From Thermoplasmatota archaeon (GTDB lineage Archaea; Thermoplasmatota; Penumbrarchaeia; JASLWR01), in NCBI GenBank assembly GCA_030740765.1, contig JASLWR010000001.1, forward strand, positions 104,961 through 168,960: a stretch of 64,000 nucleotides of DNA, given 5' to 3'. Position 1 is the first letter of the stretch, and the number at the start of each line of letters is the position of its first letter. The position numbers and the translations under genes are program-made. Below the pieces are notes generated by a model. It was not told where the DNA came from, did not search any database, and saw nothing but the letters and a program-made list of their open reading frames with translations. Shown piece after piece: positions 1-11,200 of this stretch.

Positions 1-534
1 AATTTAGATGGTGATTCGGACAATGATCGTGTATCCGACTTTTATGAATATCATAATGGGAGGGAAATAACTATCCCATTTATGATAGACAGTGATGATG
101 ATGGTTTAACCGACTATGACGAATTAGAAATTTGGGGAACCAATCCCTTGAATCAGGACACAGATGGCGATGGATTATGGGATGCATTTGAAGTGAAGTT
201 TAACTTTGACAAGACCCGTAGACGTATCCAACATCTAAACCCATTAAAAGGAGAAGACAGAGATGGGGATGGTCTTAAAGATTCTGAAGAAGTATTCGAT
301 TATGATACAAATCCATTCAATAAGGATACTGACGGAGATAGAGTGCCCGATGGAGAAAAATGGGGACCCAAGGATACTGGAGATACCATTGAGATAGATG
401 GAGACCCAAATACCGATTTCGGGGCTTGCCGGGGTTATGCCGCAAAAGTGAAAAAGAGCGATTTACAGGTATATATAGCTATAAATACAATTGGGAAGGC
501 CCTCGTGTATCATATGATTCAACAAACATTTTAA
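1..534 (+). CDS. Secreted calcium-repeat (thrombospondin type 3-like) protein, internal fragment before a frameshift
   Basis: The frame is open from base 1, so the gene begins before the window. The protein is made of Asp-rich units of the DxDxDGxxD type (for example DSDDDGLTDYDE and DTDGDGLWDAFE), the thrombospondin type 3 / EF-hand-like calcium-binding repeats common in archaeal surface proteins. After the repeats the frame runs into unconvincing sequence and stops at 534. The sensible continuation is in the frame that opens at about 423. A -1 shift at the GGGG run (421-424) would join the two parts. I read this as the front part of one frameshifted surface protein. A sequencing error, a decaying gene or programmed frameshifting are all possible. 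Confidence 0.6.
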   Translation, partial: NLDGDSDNDRVSDFYEYHNGREITIPFMIDSDDDGLTDYDELEIWGTNPLNQDTDGDGLWDAFEVKFNFDKTRRRIQHLNPLKGEDRDGDGLKDSEEVFDYDTNPFNKDTDGDRVPDGEKWGPKDTGDTIEIDGDPNTDFGACRGYAAKVKKSDLQVYIAINTIGKALVYHMIQQTF

Positions 535-1670
535 ATACCCATGAGCTACAAAAAATTAAAATAAATCTACCCCGATTAACGACTTTATTATCCCGTTCTG
601 GTACAAACTCTTATGAATGGTATTTGGATTACTGGGCTTTCGAGGATTGGGATATTTTTAGAGAATATCTATTCTGGGCTAGAGAAAATGGTATTAAAAC
701 AACAATTAAAGTTCGTTCTCAGAATAACCCTGTTCAATCACCTTATTCGGCACCTTTTAAAAGTAATTGGGCTCGATTGGGAAATGAGTTAGGTAAAATG
801 GCCCAACGTTTTCCGGAAATCCTTGCCGTAGTATTGGATGATTATTCTAACATGAAAAATACTGACAACGCCAAAGATTTATCAACCCAATTAAGAAATT
901 ACAATCCTTATGTATCTCTTTTATCTGTGACATATTATGATCATGGGAATTACAACAACATAGAAAATTGGAAAGGGATCAAAGACGGGGTTTTTGATGG
1001 GATACATTTTGCACCAAGTGAAAAAGATAGCTATGATAAAATTAATCCTTATGCTATAAATACCGTTCTTACCACTTTCCACAAGGAAATGAAAGGTTTA
1101 TATAATAAGATGAATGCCCTGACAGGGGGCTTAAGAAAATATCCAAATCTGAATCTCGTCTATATGGGCGCATATTTTGCACCACACTTTAACAATCAAG
1201 AAGGAAAATACAAAAATAAAGATTCTGGTCCTGACGATGTAAAGAGGGATTTTCCTCATCATGAAGAAATATATCTAAATCTATTCGATGAATACCACAG
1301 ATCCATTGAAGCCTTAAAGAATGGACAAAACAGTATTTTCGGGAATAGCTATAAAAACTTTCATATTTATGGGATGAAAATAGCAAATCTGAACTATTAC
1401 ACATCGAATCCTCCAAATGGGCTTATAAATAGGGAATACCTTTGCCCCTGGTGGAGGGATTTCTGGATTGACTTATCAACAAAGTTAAATCCATTAATTT
1501 CAAATAGATATCCCAATTTAAATGTAGGAGACCCTTGGAGAAATCCCTGGCAAAACCCATGGCAGAATTATCTACTTTCCTACAATACATTAGAAACTGA
1601 GAGTTCGAATAGTAATAATCCATTTATGCTAGAATACCGAGACCTATTAAATTATTTGTTTCCTTATTAG
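426..1670 (+). CDS. C-terminal part of the frameshifted surface protein (possible TIM-barrel-like domain)
   Basis: This ORF has ordinary protein-like composition (many Trp, Tyr and Asn) but no good start: its first codon is TTG with no ribosome binding site, and it overlaps the calcium-repeat ORF by about 100 bases. The block from about residue 60 (YEWYLDYWAFEDWDIF, then RENGIKTTIKV and ILAVVLDDYS) alternates strand-like and helix-like stretches as in a glycosidase-type barrel. I cannot assign a family. No transmembrane segment or anchor is visible at the C-terminus, and the gene ends a few bases before the next start. Base composition is AT-rich, like its neighbour and unlike most of the window. 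It is probably the second half of the gene that enters the window at base 1. Confidence 0.55.
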   Translation: MPGLCRKSEKERFTGIYSYKYNWEGPRVSYDSTNILNTHELQKIKINLPRLTTLLSRSGTNSYEWYLDYWAFEDWDIFREYLFWARENGIKTTIKVRSQNNPVQSPYSAPFKSNWARLGNELGKMAQRFPEILAVVLDDYSNMKNTDNAKDLSTQLRNYNPYVSLLSVTYYDHGNYNNIENWKGIKDGVFDGIHFAPSEKDSYDKINPYAINTVLTTFHKEMKGLYNKMNALTGGLRKYPNLNLVYMGAYFAPHFNNQEGKYKNKDSGPDDVKRDFPHHEEIYLNLFDEYHRSIEALKNGQNSIFGNSYKNFHIYGMKIANLNYYTSNPPNGLINREYLCPWWRDFWIDLSTKLNPLISNRYPNLNVGDPWRNPWQNPWQNYLLSYNTLETESSNSNNPFMLEYRDLLNYLFPY

Positions 1671-1692
1671 ATCAAAAGTGGAGACCACAAAC

Positions 1693-2070
1693 ATGACAAA
1701 TCTAAAGGTAACAAGTTCGGGAATAATAATTTTTCTAATCATATTTGGAATTGGCTTTTTCTTTCCAAGTACAACCGTAGGTTCTCAATTTAACCCCGAT
1801 CCGGATCTCATTTGGAGTGTGCCTGAAGAGGGGGTGGAGCTTTGGTCAATGGCCGTTTCATCTATTGAGAACAAAATTGCTGTTGGTTTCACAGTCAATA
1901 TTAATGGAACATATCGAGATGAAATAAAAATATTAAATGCAACTACGGGTAATGAATTCATAACAATTACAAATTTTACAAGTTCCCCTCTTGCTATGAG
2001 TTGGTCGCCTGATGGAAGGTTTCTTGCGAGTACAGGTTATTATAATAATCATATATATTACAATTTTTAA
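1693..2070 (+). CDS. N-terminal fragment of a WD40 surface protein (signal peptide plus first blade)
   Basis: The ATG at 1693 follows a GGAG and opens with a hydrophobic signal or anchor segment (about residues 9-26). A beta-propeller blade follows, with the WD40-type phrase MSWSPDGRFLAS near the end. A GTG at 1678 is an alternative start. The frame stops at 2070 in the middle of a blade. The natural continuation, with strand sequence ITIFNTSSWNE, lies in the +1 frame that overlaps from 2012. The break falls in an AT run (about 2040-2070) where a one-base indel is likely. Together with the next ORF it would form one protein of about 980 residues. Confidence 0.6.
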   Translation: MTNLKVTSSGIIIFLIIFGIGFFFPSTTVGSQFNPDPDLIWSVPEEGVELWSMAVSSIENKIAVGFTVNINGTYRDEIKILNATTGNEFITITNFTSSPLAMSWSPDGRFLASTGYYNNHIYYNF

Positions 2071-4639
2071 TACCAGTTCTTGGAACGAGACCGCCACTTT
2101 AGTTGGTCATGAACCAAACATAGGCGATCCTTCTTGGTCGCCCGAAGGGGATAGGATCGCATCATGCTCGGATGATGGCACCGCTAGAGTCTGGGACATA
2201 AGTACAGGTGAAGAACTGTGGAATTACACACATAACGATCCCGTAGCGGGGGTCTGTTGGTCATCCGATGGGAGGCGAGTGGTATCAGGGTCTACCGACG
2301 GAGAAATTAAGGTAGTCAATGCATCAGACGGAGCAGTATTATTTAATTTTACGGGCCCTACCGACAGAGGACTTCAATGTATAAGATTGTCCCCTGATAG
2401 TACAAAAATCGCTACCGGTTGGGGTGAACTTTTTCAAGAGGATATTATTATTTGGAGTGCAAATAATGGAACAAAGCTTTTAAATTTTACGGGAGATAAT
2501 TCATTTCTTTCATCCATTGACTGGTCACCTGATAGTAGTATGATAGTCGCAGGATTTTGGGATGATAAGGTAAAGATTTTCAGAGCTTCCGATGGAATGG
2601 AACTTATGGCATACAATTTTCCACCATTCAATTATTGGTTTCAGAAAGTAGAATGGTTTTCAGATGGAGTTAGAATTGCCGCTCAGACAAGGGGCGCTGT
2701 AATAATTTTGAGTGTGGACCCCGATAATGATGGATTCTTTTATGATGATTTCCCTTTCGACCCGGCAGCATCCCTAGACTCTGATAGCGATAACTATCCT
2801 GATGAGTGGAATCCTGGCATGGGACCAGAAAATTCTACCTCGAATCTCACAAAATTAGATGATTTTCCATATAACGCCACACAATGGAACGACACCGATA
2901 ACGATGGATGGGGTGACAATTACGCCAATACTACATGGCCCAACGAACGTGAATGGCCTGTTGGGGCTCAACACATCCCCAATGCATACCGACCGGACCG
3001 TTTTCCTCTCAAAGCAACCCAATGGAATGACACGGATGGCGACGGCTGGGGTGACAACTATGCCAACATATCGTGGGGCCAAAACCGCAGTATAGGAATT
3101 TACATCCCAAACGCCTATAAACCCGATCGTTATCCACTAGACCCGACAAGATGGAATGATACTGATGGAAACAATGAGCCATCCGATTTCGATGGGGACG
3201 GAATACCCGACTACCTCGATCCTGATATAGATGGTGATGGATGGAATAACACCATTGAGATGGAAATTGGGACGGATGTCTGGGATAATACATCATATCC
3301 AAGCGACCTTGATTCCGACGGTATTCCTGATGTACTAGACCTCGATATAGATAACGACGGATGGAACAATACTATCGAAATCGAAGTTGGCACAGACCCA
3401 TACGACAGTCAATCATTCCCTTCCGACCTTGACCGCGACGGGATTCCCGACATCCTTGATCCCGATATCGACGGCGACGGTTGGAACAATACTATCGAAA
3501 TCGAAGTTGGCACAGACCCATACGACAATCAATCATTCCCCACCGACCTTGACAACGACCGTATCCCCGATCTCATTGACCTAGACATCGATGGAGATGG
3601 ATGGAACAACACCATTGAACTCGAAATAGGCACAGATCCATACGACAACCAATCATTCCCTTCCGACATAGACCGCGATGGCATACCCGATCTCATCGAC
3701 TTGGACATCGACGGTGACGGCTGGAACAATACTATCGAACTCGAAGTTAGAACAGACCCATACGACAAACAATCATTTCCTTCAGATCTAGACAACGACA
3801 CCATCCCCGACATCCTCGACCCCGACATTGACGGCGACGGCTGGAACAACACTATCGAACTCGAAGAAGGCACCGACCCATACGACCCGCTATCCTACCC
3901 CCAGGAAGGCGCTGATGACGACGATCCTCCCCCTCCCGACGGTGAAAAGGATTCCGATGGCGACGGCTACAATGACACCTATGAGAACGCATCCGGCAGC
4001 GACCCATACGATAAGAAATCAACACCCCTCGACCGGGACGGGGACGGCGTTCTTAACGTCGAGGACGCCTATCCGGACGACCCTGACCGGTGGGAGGACG
4101 AAATAAACGTCCTGATCGTAATAATCTGCATCGGAGTGGGGTTGATCGTATTACTGGCAGGAGTTAATGCTTATATAAGGATAAGGACGAAAGAGCAGGT
4201 CCTTGCCAACAAAACGAGAGGAGCGATCCTCAACTATATCGATGAACATCCGGGAACCCATCAGAGAGAGATCCGCAAACAGTTCAAGATGGGCGGCGGA
4301 GCGGTGTCCGGCCATCTGCGGAAAATGGAACGGGTCGGACTTCTGAGATCCAATCGGGAAGGTTTTTACAAGTGCTATTATACCGACGGCTTCGTGACGG
4401 ACAAGAGAAATATTACGCCGATGCAGAAAAAACTTATCAAAATTCTCGCAAAGAGACAGGGAGCGACCTATAACGAATTGGGCAAAGAACTGGGAATAAC
4501 GCGTGAAGGGGTACTCTACCACATGAAGGACCTCGAGGACAAGGAACTCGTGAGATCGGAGGAACGTGAGAACTCATTGTTCTGGTATCTTGACGAACCC
4601 CATAGTTTTGGCACTGGGGAGACAGAGGAAACGTCATAA
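2012..4639 (+). CDS. WD40 / calcium-repeat / transmembrane / double winged-helix protein (putative membrane-tethered regulator)
   Basis: Order of parts: WD40-type blades (residues about 25-240, phrases such as PSWSPEGDRIASCSDD and ARVWDISTGEEL); Asp-rich calcium repeats (about 245-690), including six 40-residue copies; one membrane helix (about 698-722, VLIVIICIGVGLIVLLAG); then a cytoplasmic part with two winged-helix domains (about 730-790 and 800-860), each with a recognition-helix phrase (GGGAVSGHLRKMER and TREGVLYHMKDLE). The winged pair resembles archaeal double-HTH regulators and the soluble 139-residue protein at 42798. Inference: the propeller and calcium domain sit outside the cell and the DNA-binding part inside, a one-component sensor. 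The listed start is probably not the true N-terminus, because the signal peptide lies in the preceding frame. Base composition shifts from AT-rich to GC-richer along the gene. Confidence 0.8.
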   Translation: MEGFLRVQVIIIIIYITIFNTSSWNETATLVGHEPNIGDPSWSPEGDRIASCSDDGTARVWDISTGEELWNYTHNDPVAGVCWSSDGRRVVSGSTDGEIKVVNASDGAVLFNFTGPTDRGLQCIRLSPDSTKIATGWGELFQEDIIIWSANNGTKLLNFTGDNSFLSSIDWSPDSSMIVAGFWDDKVKIFRASDGMELMAYNFPPFNYWFQKVEWFSDGVRIAAQTRGAVIILSVDPDNDGFFYDDFPFDPAASLDSDSDNYPDEWNPGMGPENSTSNLTKLDDFPYNATQWNDTDNDGWGDNYANTTWPNEREWPVGAQHIPNAYRPDRFPLKATQWNDTDGDGWGDNYANISWGQNRSIGIYIPNAYKPDRYPLDPTRWNDTDGNNEPSDFDGDGIPDYLDPDIDGDGWNNTIEMEIGTDVWDNTSYPSDLDSDGIPDVLDLDIDNDGWNNTIEIEVGTDPYDSQSFPSDLDRDGIPDILDPDIDGDGWNNTIEIEVGTDPYDNQSFPTDLDNDRIPDLIDLDIDGDGWNNTIELEIGTDPYDNQSFPSDIDRDGIPDLIDLDIDGDGWNNTIELEVRTDPYDKQSFPSDLDNDTIPDILDPDIDGDGWNNTIELEEGTDPYDPLSYPQEGADDDDPPPPDGEKDSDGDGYNDTYENASGSDPYDKKSTPLDRDGDGVLNVEDAYPDDPDRWEDEINVLIVIICIGVGLIVLLAGVNAYIRIRTKEQVLANKTRGAILNYIDEHPGTHQREIRKQFKMGGGAVSGHLRKMERVGLLRSNREGFYKCYYTDGFVTDKRNITPMQKKLIKILAKRQGATYNELGKELGITREGVLYHMKDLEDKELVRSEERENSLFWYLDEPHSFGTGETEETS
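3181..3900 (+). repeat. Six in-frame 120-bp tandem repeats coding 40-residue calcium units
   Basis: Each 120-base period encodes a unit of the form DIDGDGWNNTIE, GTDPYDNQSFPSD, then DRDGIPDLLDP. The period is exact, so copies stay in frame. Copies differ mostly at third positions. Such arrays can expand or contract by recombination, changing the length of the stalk between the propeller and the membrane. Confidence 0.9.
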
Positions 4640-4659
4640 TTGTTGGGAAGGTGAGGGTA

Positions 4660-4965
4660 ATGACGGATACTTTGGAAAGCGATATGACGGACGAGATGGA
4701 AGAACTGACCGAAGATATCGAGCTCTATGATTTTATCGAAAGTCCCGAATGCACGAGCGCCATGAGGGAATATCTCGCGAACAGGGCGGCCGAGGACGGG
4801 CTCCCGCCCGCAGTGATGATCGGCAGGGCCGACCGCCTGCTGGATATTCTCAGGTTGAATGCCCATACGCTGGGATGCATATTGAACGGGGATATCGTGT
4901 GCATAGACGGCGCGCTGTTTCCCCGCGATATGGTAAGGTCCGACGGGCGCGGTATATTGTCATAA
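4660..4965 (+). CDS. Small acidic hypothetical protein
   Basis: 101 residues from the ATG at 4660, which follows GGAAGGTGAGG; a GTG at 4651 would add three residues. The gene starts about 20 bases after the membrane-tethered regulator and probably shares its transcript. The N-terminal third is strongly acidic and helix-like; the rest (AVMIGRADRLLDILRLNAHTL) looks like a small helical domain. There is no signal peptide, membrane helix or metal motif, and I do not recognise a family. Its position suggests a partner of the regulator, but nothing in the sequence proves this. Confidence 0.6.
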   Translation: MTDTLESDMTDEMEELTEDIELYDFIESPECTSAMREYLANRAAEDGLPPAVMIGRADRLLDILRLNAHTLGCILNGDIVCIDGALFPRDMVRSDGRGILS

Positions 4966-5027
4966 GTGCGGCGGGCACCGTAAAGCACGTCCTGTTGCGA
5001 GGGAAAACTGTTCTCCAGCGATGAATC

Positions 5028-5130
5028 ACCCACAGATGGATCTGTGGGTTTCATCCTCGGAAACGCAGGAATCTGCTTCCTCTTCTCCGCCCCCACCAAA
5101 CGGTGGGGGTTACCGAAGAGGATTCCTGCG
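5028..5130. repeat. Two adjacent strong hairpins in an intergenic stretch (structured RNA, mobile-element end or terminator)
   Basis: The 4966-5254 gap holds no gene. It holds a perfect 10-bp hairpin (5028-5037 with 5040-5049, two-base loop). A longer hairpin follows: outer arms 5064-5073 and 5121-5130 (CGCAGGAATC and its complement), a middle stem 5080-5085/5115-5120, and an inner GC stem 5090-5097/5102-5109 closing on AAAC. A short perfect hairpin followed by TTTCA resembles IS200/IS605 termini, but no transposase is nearby. Terminator or leader RNA are alternatives. Confidence 0.6.
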
Positions 5131-5254
5131 GATGGAATGAACATCGGTGGATGATCCATTATTTGCGAGAAATATCCGGACCAAAACTTATTTTGGGCAT
5201 AACGCCGATATATGCTGGTTTATTTTACTAGACCCCATACAAGGTCGTGGCCAA

Positions 5255-8200
5255 ATGCTAAGATTATCACAAATTGTTATTTTTACATGCATCGTACTGC
5301 TGTTTTCGACCATTCCTTTCGACAGTCTCCTCCGTGAGGAAGAAACCGTTGCGGAGGCGGATGTGATCGATCCTGAAAATATTGGAAAGAGCGGCTCCAT
5401 TCTCACGGTAGGATCTGGAGGACCTGACAAAAAGGTAATAATGACCACACGAAGTGCCTCTCCCGATGATATCGAGGAACTCAAAGCGCGGGCCGGTGTG
5501 TGGCAGCCGGGAGTGGACTACAATCCGATCATCAACGGGCGCGGTACGGGACTGAAACCACCCACCGAGGAAGAATGGGCCGGAATGGTTGGCGATTTTG
5601 GCATCGTAGAAGGGATCGCTCCACCCATCAACGGGCCGATCAGTGCATCCGTCGATCATTTCAGCAGTAATTACTTCCCTCCAATCGGCAATCAGGCCAA
5701 TGAAGGGTCATGCGTTGCCTGGGCCACGGCTTATTACACAAAGACCTTCCAGGAGGCGAAGGAACATGGCTGGGACCTCTCCGGAGCAAGTTTTGGGGGC
5801 GGCGAACCCACCGAAGCCTATCATGACCGAATTATGAGCCCCGATTTCATGTACCACCAGATAAATGACGGTTTGGATACAGGATCGTATTATAACTCTG
5901 CCATGGACCTCTGTAACCGGATCGGAATTTCCAGTTGGAAGAATATGCCATATGATCCGAATGATTCTACTACATGGCCAACCGAGGCGGCCTGGAGAGA
6001 GGCCCCGTGGTACCGGACCGATCAGGGATATAATTATCTCTGGACCTATCCACCGAACAACGCAAACGGCATAACGGATCTGAAGACATGGCTCGACAAT
6101 GAAAATCTGGCAATAATCAGTCTTAGAGCAGAGGAATATGCGAATCTCGATGCCAATGATCTTTGGAAGAACGATACATACAGCGATGCCGCAGGAACGA
6201 ACCATGCAAATACCATCATCGGGTATGACGATAATTTCGGTCCTTACACAGAGAACGGACAAGCACGAACAGGTGCGTTCAAGGTGGCGAACCAATGGGG
6301 TACGGGGTGGGGTGGTGATAGTAATAATGATGGTATGTATTGGCTATCCTATGAGTGTATGAAATGGGATATAGAATATACCTTCCTTTTTGATGACAAG
6401 ATCGCGTATGAACCAAAGGTTCTTTCCGTATTCGAAATGAGTCATAATAAAAGGGGCGAGTGCGATGTATCGGTTGGGATCGGTGATCCCGACAGTCCGG
6501 TTTCCGTAAAGGATTTTGATGATTGGTACAATGGTTTCGACGGTGGAAATGAACCTTTTCCCAACAACAAGATGGTTTTCGATATAACCGAGTTCATGGA
6601 CGACGTGCCAGAAATAAACGGCTCCACCATATTCATAAAGGTCAATGACACCGCCAGCGCCACAACTGGCTCCATAGATTCCTTCTCGGTGGAATATTAT
6701 TCCGATTATCTCAACGATACCTTATTCATAAAGGCCCTGTCGGGAGACCCAGGGGTAAATACCGATCCGAACAACCCTGTAAATGCGTCACTGACTCTCG
6801 AGGATATTACCAATCCCGTGGCTGACGCCGGGACCGATCAGACCGTGGGGAACGGTACCACGGTATATTTCAACGGAACAGGCTCCAGCGACAATTCAGC
6901 CGTCGATAATTACACGTGGAACTTCAGTTACAAGCAGGCCCAGCAGGCCCCCCAGGGCGGCAAGCTCGGCTTTATTTTAAACGGCAACGGCAAATACAAC
7001 GTCACTCTGTACGGCGACAAGCCCAACTTCACTTTCAACAGCTATGATGAATACAATGTCACCCTGAACGTCACCGACCCTTCGGGGAACTGGAACCTGG
7101 ATCACGTCATAATAAATGTCAAAGATATGGCTGCCCCCGGTGCGGACGCCGGACCGGATCAGATCGTGGACCAGGGAGATACGGTTACCTTCGACGGCAG
7201 CGGAAGTTCCGATGACGTCGGAATAGACAATTATACATGGAACTTCAGCTATGACGGACAGGAACGTACCCTGTACAACGTATCCCCCAACTTCACATTC
7301 GTGATAGTGGGCTCTTACGTCGTTAATCTGAATGTCACCGATGCCGAGGGGAATTCCGACACTGACACCATGAATGTCACAGTGAATGATACCACTGCAC
7401 CGCAGTTCGGTGCAAAATGGCACAATACTCTGGGTCCGGGCGATCCGGCATTCTTCTCCGCTAATATAACCGACAATGTAGGCATCAACACGGTGATGTT
7501 CGATTTTACCCTCAACGGAATCGTAAACCACAACTGGTCGGTCACAAACAATACCGGGAATTCCTGGGAGATAAATTTCACCATGCCTGTGGATACAACA
7601 TCCATCGAGTACTTTTTCTGGGCGGAAGATACCTCGAACAACGGGGGCGCAAGCAACAACGAGTCATTCGGTGTGAATGACAGCGAGGCCCCGGCATTCG
7701 GTACAATATGGAAAAATACCCCTACCACAGGTGAAACGGCATTCTTCTCCGGCAACATCACGGACAACGTGGGAGTAAATACGGTGATGTTCGACTTTAC
7801 CCTGAACGGTATATCACACTACAACTGGTCGGTGACCAACAACACCGGGGATTCCTGGACCATAAGTATTCCTCTGTCCGGGAACGCAGCATCAATAGAG
7901 TATTATTTCTGGGCGGAGGACGGGTCCGGTAATGGGGCAAACGACACCAATGCCTCCGTAGTTGTGGGAGATAACGACAAAGCGGCATTCGGTAATATTT
8001 GGTCAAGCGGTCTGAGCACCGGCGAGCTCGCACTGTTCTCGGCAAATATCACGGACAATATCGGCGTGAACTCGGTGAAGTTTGGTTACACGGTGAACGG
8101 GAACATTAATGAGAATGTTTCAGTGGTAAACCAGACCGGTGATAACTGGACAATAACCATAAGAATACCGACTGACTGCGCGAATTTCAAATACTTTTTC

Positions 8201-11200
8201 TGGGCAGACGACGCGGCGGGGAACGAAAGGCGAACCGGAGAAACATCCCCGGCGGTGACCGACAACGATAGACCGGTGATCGGCATCATATGGAACGGTG
8301 GGATAACTACTGGCGACAACGCGTTGTTCTCGGCAAATATAACGGACAATATTGGCATAAACTCGGTAAAGTTTGGATACACGGTGAACGGGAATATCAA
8401 TGAGAATGTAACGGTGGCAAACCAGTCGGGAGACGACTGGACAATAACCATAAGGATACCGGTGGACTGTGTGAGTTTTGAATTCTTCTTCTGGGTGGAT
8501 GACGCGGTGGGGAACGAGAGAAAATCAGTCACACAGACTCCAGGGGTAGCTGACAATGATAGGCCGGTGATCGGTGTGATATGGAACGGCGGCCTGAGCA
8601 CAGGCGAACTCACCCTGTTCTCGGCAAATATCACGGACAATATCGGCGTGAACTCGGTGAAGTTCGGTTATACTGTGAACGGAAACATCAATGAGAATGT
8701 TTCGGTAACAAATCAATCCGGTAACGACTGGACGATAACTATACGGATACCTGCCGACTGCACGAGTTTCGAGTATTTCTTCTGGTCGGATGATGCCACT
8801 GGGAACGAGAAAAAATCCACAATTCGGACGCCGGTGGTGGCAGACAACGATCGACCGGCAATAGGGACCATCTGGAACGCGGTCCTTAGCACTGGCGAGC
8901 TTGTGCTGTTCTCGGCAAATATAACGGAAAATATCGGCGTGAACTCCGTAAAGTTCGGCTACACGGTGAACGGAGCCATAAATGAGAACGTTTCCGTGCT
9001 TAATCAAACCGGTGATAACTGGACGATTATGATCAGAATACCGGCGGACTGTGTGAGTTTCGAGTATTTCTTCTGGGTGAATGACGGGGCAGGGAACGAA
9101 AGGAGGTCCGCAACCCAGACACCGGCTGTATCCGATAACGACCTACCGGTATTCGGAATTATTTGGGCGAGCACCCTCACCACTGGCGACAGTGCCTATA
9201 TTTCCGCCAATATTACAGATAACATAGTAGTAGATACTGTAACACTGGATTTCACCATAAACGGGGCCCAGCGCCATAACTGGTCGGTTACGAACAAGAC
9301 CGGGAATTCATGGGATATCACAATATTATTACCAGCGGATACCTTGTTCTTCGAATACAAGTTCCATGCCCGGGACAGTTCCGGCAACTGGGAGGAGAGC
9401 CAAAATGCGACCCCCTCAGTAAGCGATAACGACAAACCTATGTACGGCGTTCAATGGGAAAGTTCTCTTAGCACCGGTGAAATGGCGTGTTTCTCCGTAA
9501 ACGTCAGCGACAATCTCGCAATTGGTGCCGTCATGTTCGATTTCACCATAAACAACGTGTCAAATTACAACTGGACCGTAACAAATGTAACGGGAGAATC
9601 GTGGTCCATCTATATCAGGATCCCGGGATATGCCACCTCCATCGAATACTGGTTCTGGTCGCAGGATGCTTCGGGAAACCGGGAAACTAGCAATAAAACT
9701 GTTTTCGCGGTGACGGATAATGACGGACCAGTATCAGACCCGGGAATGAACATAACGACGGACCAGCACATACCAGTGGTATTCAACGGAAGCAACAGCA
9801 CTGATAATGTAGGGGTCGATAATTACACCTGGAATTTCATCTACGAAGGGCAGGCGACTAAGCTTTACGGCATGTCCCCGGTATTTATCTTCCACATCGT
9901 GGGTACGTATACCGTTACCCTCAACGTCAGCGATGCCTCTGGTCAATGGGACTTGAATACGACAGAAGTGACGGTTCTCGATATAACACCCCCCACGGTG
10001 GAAGCTGGATCAGACCGCACCATAGACCAGCACGAGATTCTCTATTTCGACTCCACCGGGTCCGGTGATAATGTGGGTATAGGAAATTACACGTGGAACT
10101 TCACTTGTGGGGGAATTTGTGTGCAGTTGTACGGAGCCTACCCTATCTTCACGTTCAATTTTGCCGGGAACTTTTCTATCGAGCTTATCATCCTCGACCG
10201 AGTCGGGAACCAGGCACGGGATAACATGACCGTCAACGTCAACGATATCACGCTTCCCGTGGCCGAGGCGGGGTTCGACCTTGTGGTGAACCAACACCAG
10301 GAGGCCATACTCAACGGCAGCGCTTCCACCGATAACACGGGCATAAAAAATTACACGTGGGAATTCATGGATAACGGGACCCTGAAAACCCTTTACGGAG
10401 CAGTTGTGGGTTACGTGTTCCATAACGCAGGAACGTTCAACATCACCCTTACGGCGAGAGATGCGACCGGCAACATGATAAGCGACTATCTGAATGTGAC
10501 TGTGAATGATACTACGCCGCCAAAGGCGATGGCGGGACCCAATGTTACCATAGTTCAGCACGAGTACGTTACCTTTGATGGAAGAAATTCTATCGATAAC
10601 GTCGGAATCGTGAATTACACCTGGTCCATCACACCGGTCATTAGCAGAGTGGTGCTTAACGGTGCTCTGGTAAGCTACCAGTTCCACACTGCCGGTATTT
10701 TTACCGTAAACCTTACCACCATGGACTCTCGCGGAAACCGGGCCTATGACATACTTGTACTGACTGTGACGGACATAGCCAAACCGGTGGCATCTGCGGG
10801 CCCCGATATTACGGTGGACCAGCACGAACGCGTAAGCTTCAACGGAAATGCAAGCAGCGATAATGTCGGTATAACAAACTACACGTGGACCTTTAGCTAT
10901 GAAGGGAGTGATATAACCCTGGTTGGCGAGAAAACCAGCTTTGTGTTCCACAGAGCAGGTGTGTATGAAGTGACCCTCACGGTCAGCGATGCACTGGGCA
11001 ACAACGAGACGGTTGATTTGACGGTCACGGTACTGGATATCACCAATCCAGTGGCCGACGCTGGGGGGGAACTTCAATCCGGGGATCAGGATTTGGTGAC
11101 CTTCGATGCCAGTGGCAGCACGGATAACGTGGGTATCGTCGCCTACAATTGGACCTTTATCTTCAATGAAAACACCTACGTTATCAAAGGGAAGAACGTA

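Noticed and set aside
3009-3873. Long ORFs antisense to and in other frames of the calcium-repeat region
   Set aside because: They are shadows of the 120-bp coding repeats with biased, low-complexity composition.
3181-3900. CRISPR array
   Set aside because: The regular 120-bp repeats are coding, in frame and have no unique spacers.
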